Assembly (NCBI GenBank): GCA_002840645.1
Contig: PHBO01000004.1
Location: forward strand, 62,001-126,000
Reading direction: 5' to 3'
DNA: 64,000 nt
Origin: Candidatus Cloacimonetes bacterium HGW-Cloacimonetes-3
GTDB taxonomy: Bacteria; Cloacimonadota; Cloacimonadia; Cloacimonadales; Cloacimonadaceae
Within the stretch, counting starts at the first letter, position 1. Each line of letters starts with the position of its first letter. The position numbers were made by a program, and so were the translations under genes. Positions 61,054 through 64,000 of this stretch are shown piece by piece. A model generated the notes under the pieces. That model did not search any database and was not told the origin of the DNA. It was given only the letters and a program-made list of their open reading frames with translations.

Positions 61054-61735
61054 GGATAATTCCCACCAGGTTTATTTGACGGTTATGGCTGCCATCGCGC
61101 CGGAAGGAATGGTATTCCGGGCTTTCGAAAGTGCAGTCGCTTATGTTATCGATATTTCTAAAAGTGATGCCTGCCTGTATCAGCTGCTGGAAGATGCCTT
61201 TGCGGATGTCTATATGGCGGTGTAGCTCGGTTGCGGGATCCAGACCCATGGCGGATAAGCTGTCATTGTATTCGCTGTAAATAGCTTCGCTAACCTCATA
61301 ATGCTTATGGCAGATGCCGGCACCGATGTAGGCGCAAATGTCTTTAACTTCGCTTCCGTAGTGCTCCTGCATCAATTGTACTGCCTTACCGGCAATGTTC
61401 TTGCGGGTGCCTTCCCTGCCGCTGTGCAGTGCGGATACAACCATACGCTTGTTATCCATCAGGATTATGGGAGTACAATCCGCAGTGCGGATAAGCAGGA
61501 ATTGATTTGGGATATTGGTTATAAAACCGTCCACAACAGGTATCTGAGGCTTATCGCCAAGCCCTGCTCCACAATCTTCCTCACGACAAAGATGCACAAG
61601 ATCAGAATGGGTTTGGTCGGCAATTACCAGGCGGGAAACGGGGATTACTCTGCCATCAAGGATAAAATCTTTTTGCTCGTGCATCAGGCTGCGGTAGTCC
61701 GGTACTTTTTTGCCAAGATGAAAGAAAATCTTCAT
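61046..61735 (-). CDS. YfiH/PgeF family (laccase-domain) protein
   Basis: A 229-residue member of the multicopper-polyphenol-oxidase-like family (PgeF, peptidoglycan editing or purine nucleoside phosphorylase activity). The pattern is present: ADQTHSDLVHL (His), LLIRTADCTPIILMD (Cys) and the second His in VVSALHSGREGTRKNI, then IGAGICHKHYEV. The usual H-A-G-W-R-G is H-S-G-R-E-G, so one Trp is lost, but the zinc-type Cys/His set can be kept. No copper-laccase motif is needed. It overlaps the MFS and FapA-like genes, in an operon with hslU. Confidence 0.88.
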   Translation of the reverse strand: MKIFFHLGKKVPDYRSLMHEQKDFILDGRVIPVSRLVIADQTHSDLVHLCREEDCGAGLGDKPQIPVVDGFITNIPNQFLLIRTADCTPIILMDNKRMVVSALHSGREGTRKNIAGKAVQLMQEHYGSEVKDICAYIGAGICHKHYEVSEAIYSEYNDSLSAMGLDPATELHRHIDIRKGIFQQLIQAGITFRNIDNISDCTFESPEYHSFRRDGSHNRQINLVGIIHE

Positions 61736-63039
61736 GTACGCACCAACTCTGCTGGTAAGGGTTTTATGCGGTAAACATCTGTATTCTTGCTCATAACCAG
61801 CATGCGCATGATGCCCCGGGTAAATTGGGGAACAAGCCGCAAACTATTTAGCGACCAAAGGAAGCAAATACCGGCACAGATAAGCAAGGCGTAACGAGCA
61901 CCTAAACGGCTGGAAATGATACCTACCATTAGGCTGCCAAAGGGTGCCATACTGTTGAAAGACATGGTGTAAAGACTAATAACCCTGCCGCGCATAGAGT
62001 CCGAGACTGTGCTTTGGATAAGGGTGTTGGTGGTTGCCATGGTCATCATCATGGAAAATCCGATGAAAAGCATCAGGAACATGCTGAATGCAAGAGATAC
62101 GGAAAAGGCAAAAACAACAAGTGCCATACTGAAACTCAAGCCCACAATGATGAGGCGGAGAGCCATACCGCGGATGTTCTTGCGGGAGGCAAGGAACATA
62201 GACCCTGTTAAAGCACCTATACCGGCTGTGGACATCAACAAACCTTGTGTGCCGGAATTGCCGTGCAGGATATCCTTGGCAAACACAGGCATAAGCGTGG
62301 CGTAGGACATACCAAAGAGGGTGTAAACCGCCAGATTGCTTACCAGCATGCGGATAGGAAAGCTGTGCCAGGAATAACGCCAGCCGGCAATGATCTTCTT
62401 AATGGTAGATTCACTTTGCTTGGGAATGGCAGGATAGCTGATGCGGATGAAGAATAGGGAGATAATTACCGGTATGTATGAGATAGCATTGATAGCAAAG
62501 CACACACCTTCACTGAACATAATAATAAGGAAACCACCCACTGCCGGACCAATAAGTCTGGCACCGTTAAACATGGCAGAATTCGTGGCTATGGCATTGG
62601 GAATCATGCTGCGCTTAGCAACTAAATCCATCACAAAGCTTTGGCGGATGGGGGCATCTATAGCTTCGATAACACCCTGAATCATAGCCATTATCAGAAT
62701 AGGATACTGCACGTTTTTGTTAATAACCCCGGTAAGCACTAAAATTGCAAGTACAGAGGTCTCTAAGAAAAAGGCGGTTTGGGTGATAATCATTATGTGA
62801 TGCCTGTTCCATCTGTCTGCCCATGCACCGGCAAAGGGACTGATAAATACTGAGGGAATCATGGAAAGAAAGCTAACCAAACCGAGCAGAAAGGCTGAAC
62901 CCGTAAGGCGGTATACAAACCACCCCATCGTAGTGCGCTGTATCCAGGTGCCGATTAAAGAAACACCCTGCCCCATAAAGAATATGCGGTAGTTGCGGAT
63001 AGTAAGCGAAACGAACAGGCTCTTAAGTTTACTGAACAT
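61732..63039 (-). CDS. MFS transporter, EntS/MFS_3-like exporter
   Basis: A 435-residue major-facilitator protein with twelve predicted membrane helices. The N-terminal RNYRIFFMGQGVSLIGTWIQ and the early AGAWADRWNRHHIMIITQ (the loop 2-3 signature D-R-x-x-R/H) are typical of the EntS/enterobactin-exporter-like MFS_3 subfamily. MSFNSMAPFGSLMVGIISSR near the C-terminal half is also characteristic. It lies 2 bases after hslU and overlaps the pgeF-like gene as ATGA. The substrate is unknown. Confidence 0.9.
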   Translation of the reverse strand: MFSKLKSLFVSLTIRNYRIFFMGQGVSLIGTWIQRTTMGWFVYRLTGSAFLLGLVSFLSMIPSVFISPFAGAWADRWNRHHIMIITQTAFFLETSVLAILVLTGVINKNVQYPILIMAMIQGVIEAIDAPIRQSFVMDLVAKRSMIPNAIATNSAMFNGARLIGPAVGGFLIIMFSEGVCFAINAISYIPVIISLFFIRISYPAIPKQSESTIKKIIAGWRYSWHSFPIRMLVSNLAVYTLFGMSYATLMPVFAKDILHGNSGTQGLLMSTAGIGALTGSMFLASRKNIRGMALRLIIVGLSFSMALVVFAFSVSLAFSMFLMLFIGFSMMMTMATTNTLIQSTVSDSMRGRVISLYTMSFNSMAPFGSLMVGIISSRLGARYALLICAGICFLWSLNSLRLVPQFTRGIMRMLVMSKNTDVYRIKPLPAELVRT

Positions 63040-63041
63040 GT

Positions 63042-64000
63042 TTACAGGATAAAGCGGGAAAGGTCTTCGCTCTCAATTACGGGGGTTAAGCGCTCAGATA
63101 CCATTTTCTTGGTTACCTTAACGCTTGAAAGGGTTTGCGATGGCATTTCAAATAAATATTCGTCCAACAAGGCATTCATGATGGTATGCAGACGCCGTGC
63201 CCCGATATCTTCCATCTTTTCGTTGGCAAGGGCGGCAAAGCGGGCAATCTCTTTTACTGCATCTACATTGAATTTCAGTTCCACCCCTTCACTTTTGAAG
63301 ATAGCACGATATTGCTTGGTAAGAGAATTTTCCGGCTCGGTTAAGATACGTTCAAAATCACCCTGCGTAAGGCTGTTCAGCTCAACGCGGATGGGGAAAC
63401 GCCCTTGCAATTCCGGGATAAGATCAGAAGGTTTGGCAGTATGGAATGCCCCTGCTGCTATAAAAAGGATGTGTGAAGTATCAATCATGCCATGCTTGGT
63501 GGGCACTTTGGAACCTTCCACGATGGGTAGCAGGTCTCGTTGTACACCGCTGCGGGAAACATCTATGCCGCCTTGTTTGTCGGTGGTGGCAATTTTATCT
63601 ATCTCATCAATAAAGATAATACCGTTTTCTTCCACGCTTTGCTTGGCAGTTTCGGTAAGCTTTTCTTTGCTTACCAGGCGGTTTATCTCGCGGTCTGTAA
63701 AACTCTTTAGTGCTTTGGATACGCTGGTGTTGGTCTTGCGATTAGCCCCCCTGCCGGGCATGAAGCTAGCGAACATCTCACTGAAATCTATATCCAGCAT
63801 TTCCATATTCGGGCTGGGCATTACCTCAAAAGAGGGAAAGCCGTCAAACTCGGCTTCAATCTCAATCTCTTTTTCATCCAGAGAGCCTGAAACAAGCTTC
63901 TGACGCATTTTCTCCCGGCTCCGCTGGTAACGGATTGTTTCCGGTGAATCCGGGGCTTCACTCCCTTTTTTTGTGCGTTTACCGCGGGGAATCAATACAT
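63042..64000 (-). CDS. hslU: ATP-dependent protease ATPase subunit HslU (5' end beyond window)
   Basis: The C-terminal 319 codons of HslU, the AAA+ unfoldase of the HslVU protease. The Walker A part lies beyond the window. Visible are the tail of the I-domain (acidic, with MLDIDFSEMFASFMPGRG), Walker B NGIIFIDEIDKIATTD, the sensor DTSHILFIAAGAFHTAKPSD with the Arg finger in ELQGRFPIRVEL, the sensor-2 IGARRLHTIMNALLDEYLFE, and the conserved C-terminus with LSRFIL that docks into HslV. The frame is open to the window edge, where VLIPRGKR matches the HslU 'ILDVLIP' segment, so the gene is cut by the window rather than broken. The MFS gene follows 2 bases after its stop. Confidence 0.95.
   Translation of the reverse strand, partial: VLIPRGKRTKKGSEAPDSPETIRYQRSREKMRQKLVSGSLDEKEIEIEAEFDGFPSFEVMPSPNMEMLDIDFSEMFASFMPGRGANRKTNTSVSKALKSFTDREINRLVSKEKLTETAKQSVEENGIIFIDEIDKIATTDKQGGIDVSRSGVQRDLLPIVEGSKVPTKHGMIDTSHILFIAAGAFHTAKPSDLIPELQGRFPIRVELNSLTQGDFERILTEPENSLTKQYRAIFKSEGVELKFNVDAVKEIARFAALANEKMEDIGARRLHTIMNALLDEYLFEMPSQTLSSVKVTKKMVSERLTPVIESEDLSRFIL

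Overview
The window looks like a chromosome segment of a Gram-negative, amino-acid-fermenting anaerobe, most likely of the Candidatus Cloacimonas (Cloacimonadota) type. This is inferred from gene content, not from a marker-gene match. The pointers are lipopolysaccharide heptosyltransferase and flippase genes, several outer-membrane barrel proteins, GWxTD-domain proteins, a FlgD-like/sorting-type C-terminus on a clostripain-family peptidase, imidazolonepropionase, butyrate kinase, a tricorn-like protease and a FapA-like protein. Genes are tightly packed, with many ATGA, TTGA or longer overlaps. No phage, transposase or CRISPR array is visible.

Layout. 1-8.5 kb (minus): an ExbD/ExbB motor pair, a small secreted protein and a giant secreted TPR protein, preceded by an outer-membrane barrel gene. 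8.6-15 kb: yraN, then dnaE with two GWxTD-protein genes overlapping its end. 15-20.9 kb: a YD-like secreted protein with a decayed second copy, an ABCG-type transporter operon ending in two stand-alone cyclic-nucleotide-binding domains, and a truncated glycerophosphotransferase remnant. 20.9-26 kb: a nucleotidyltransferase, then a minus-strand operon of two LPS-core glycosyltransferases, a CDP-glycerol transferase-like protein, tatD and tcdA. 26-37.3 kb: two convergent polysaccharide operons. The plus-strand one holds GT2, GT2/GT7C, GT4, GT10 and FkbM genes. The minus-strand one holds an MsbA-like flippase, GT11 and GT2 genes, gmd and fcl. Together they suggest GDP-fucose synthesis, fucosylated surface glycan assembly and export.

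37.3-41.6 kb: tRNA-Arg, a pseudokinase fused to an FGE-like domain and coupled to hutI, and an acidic DUF1292 protein. 41.6-52.3 kb (plus): butyrate kinase with a C11 peptidase, a cluster of five DnaA boxes, a SpoU methyltransferase, then tdk-yggT-divIVA-punA, a DksA-like gene with lspA and envelope genes, and tpx. 52.6-64 kb (minus): a zinc-metallopeptidase/propeller/barrel protein, a tricorn-like S41 protease with a TPR partner, and an operon running from hslU through an MFS exporter and a PgeF-like protein to a FapA/DUF342 protein.

Non-coding structure is the other notable feature. Palindromic repeats occur in several copies, mostly where genes converge. A lone TTGACA/TTGACG hexamer stands before many transcription units, usually with no clear -10. 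The DnaA-box cluster at 44.4 kb is the most striking regulatory or replication signal.
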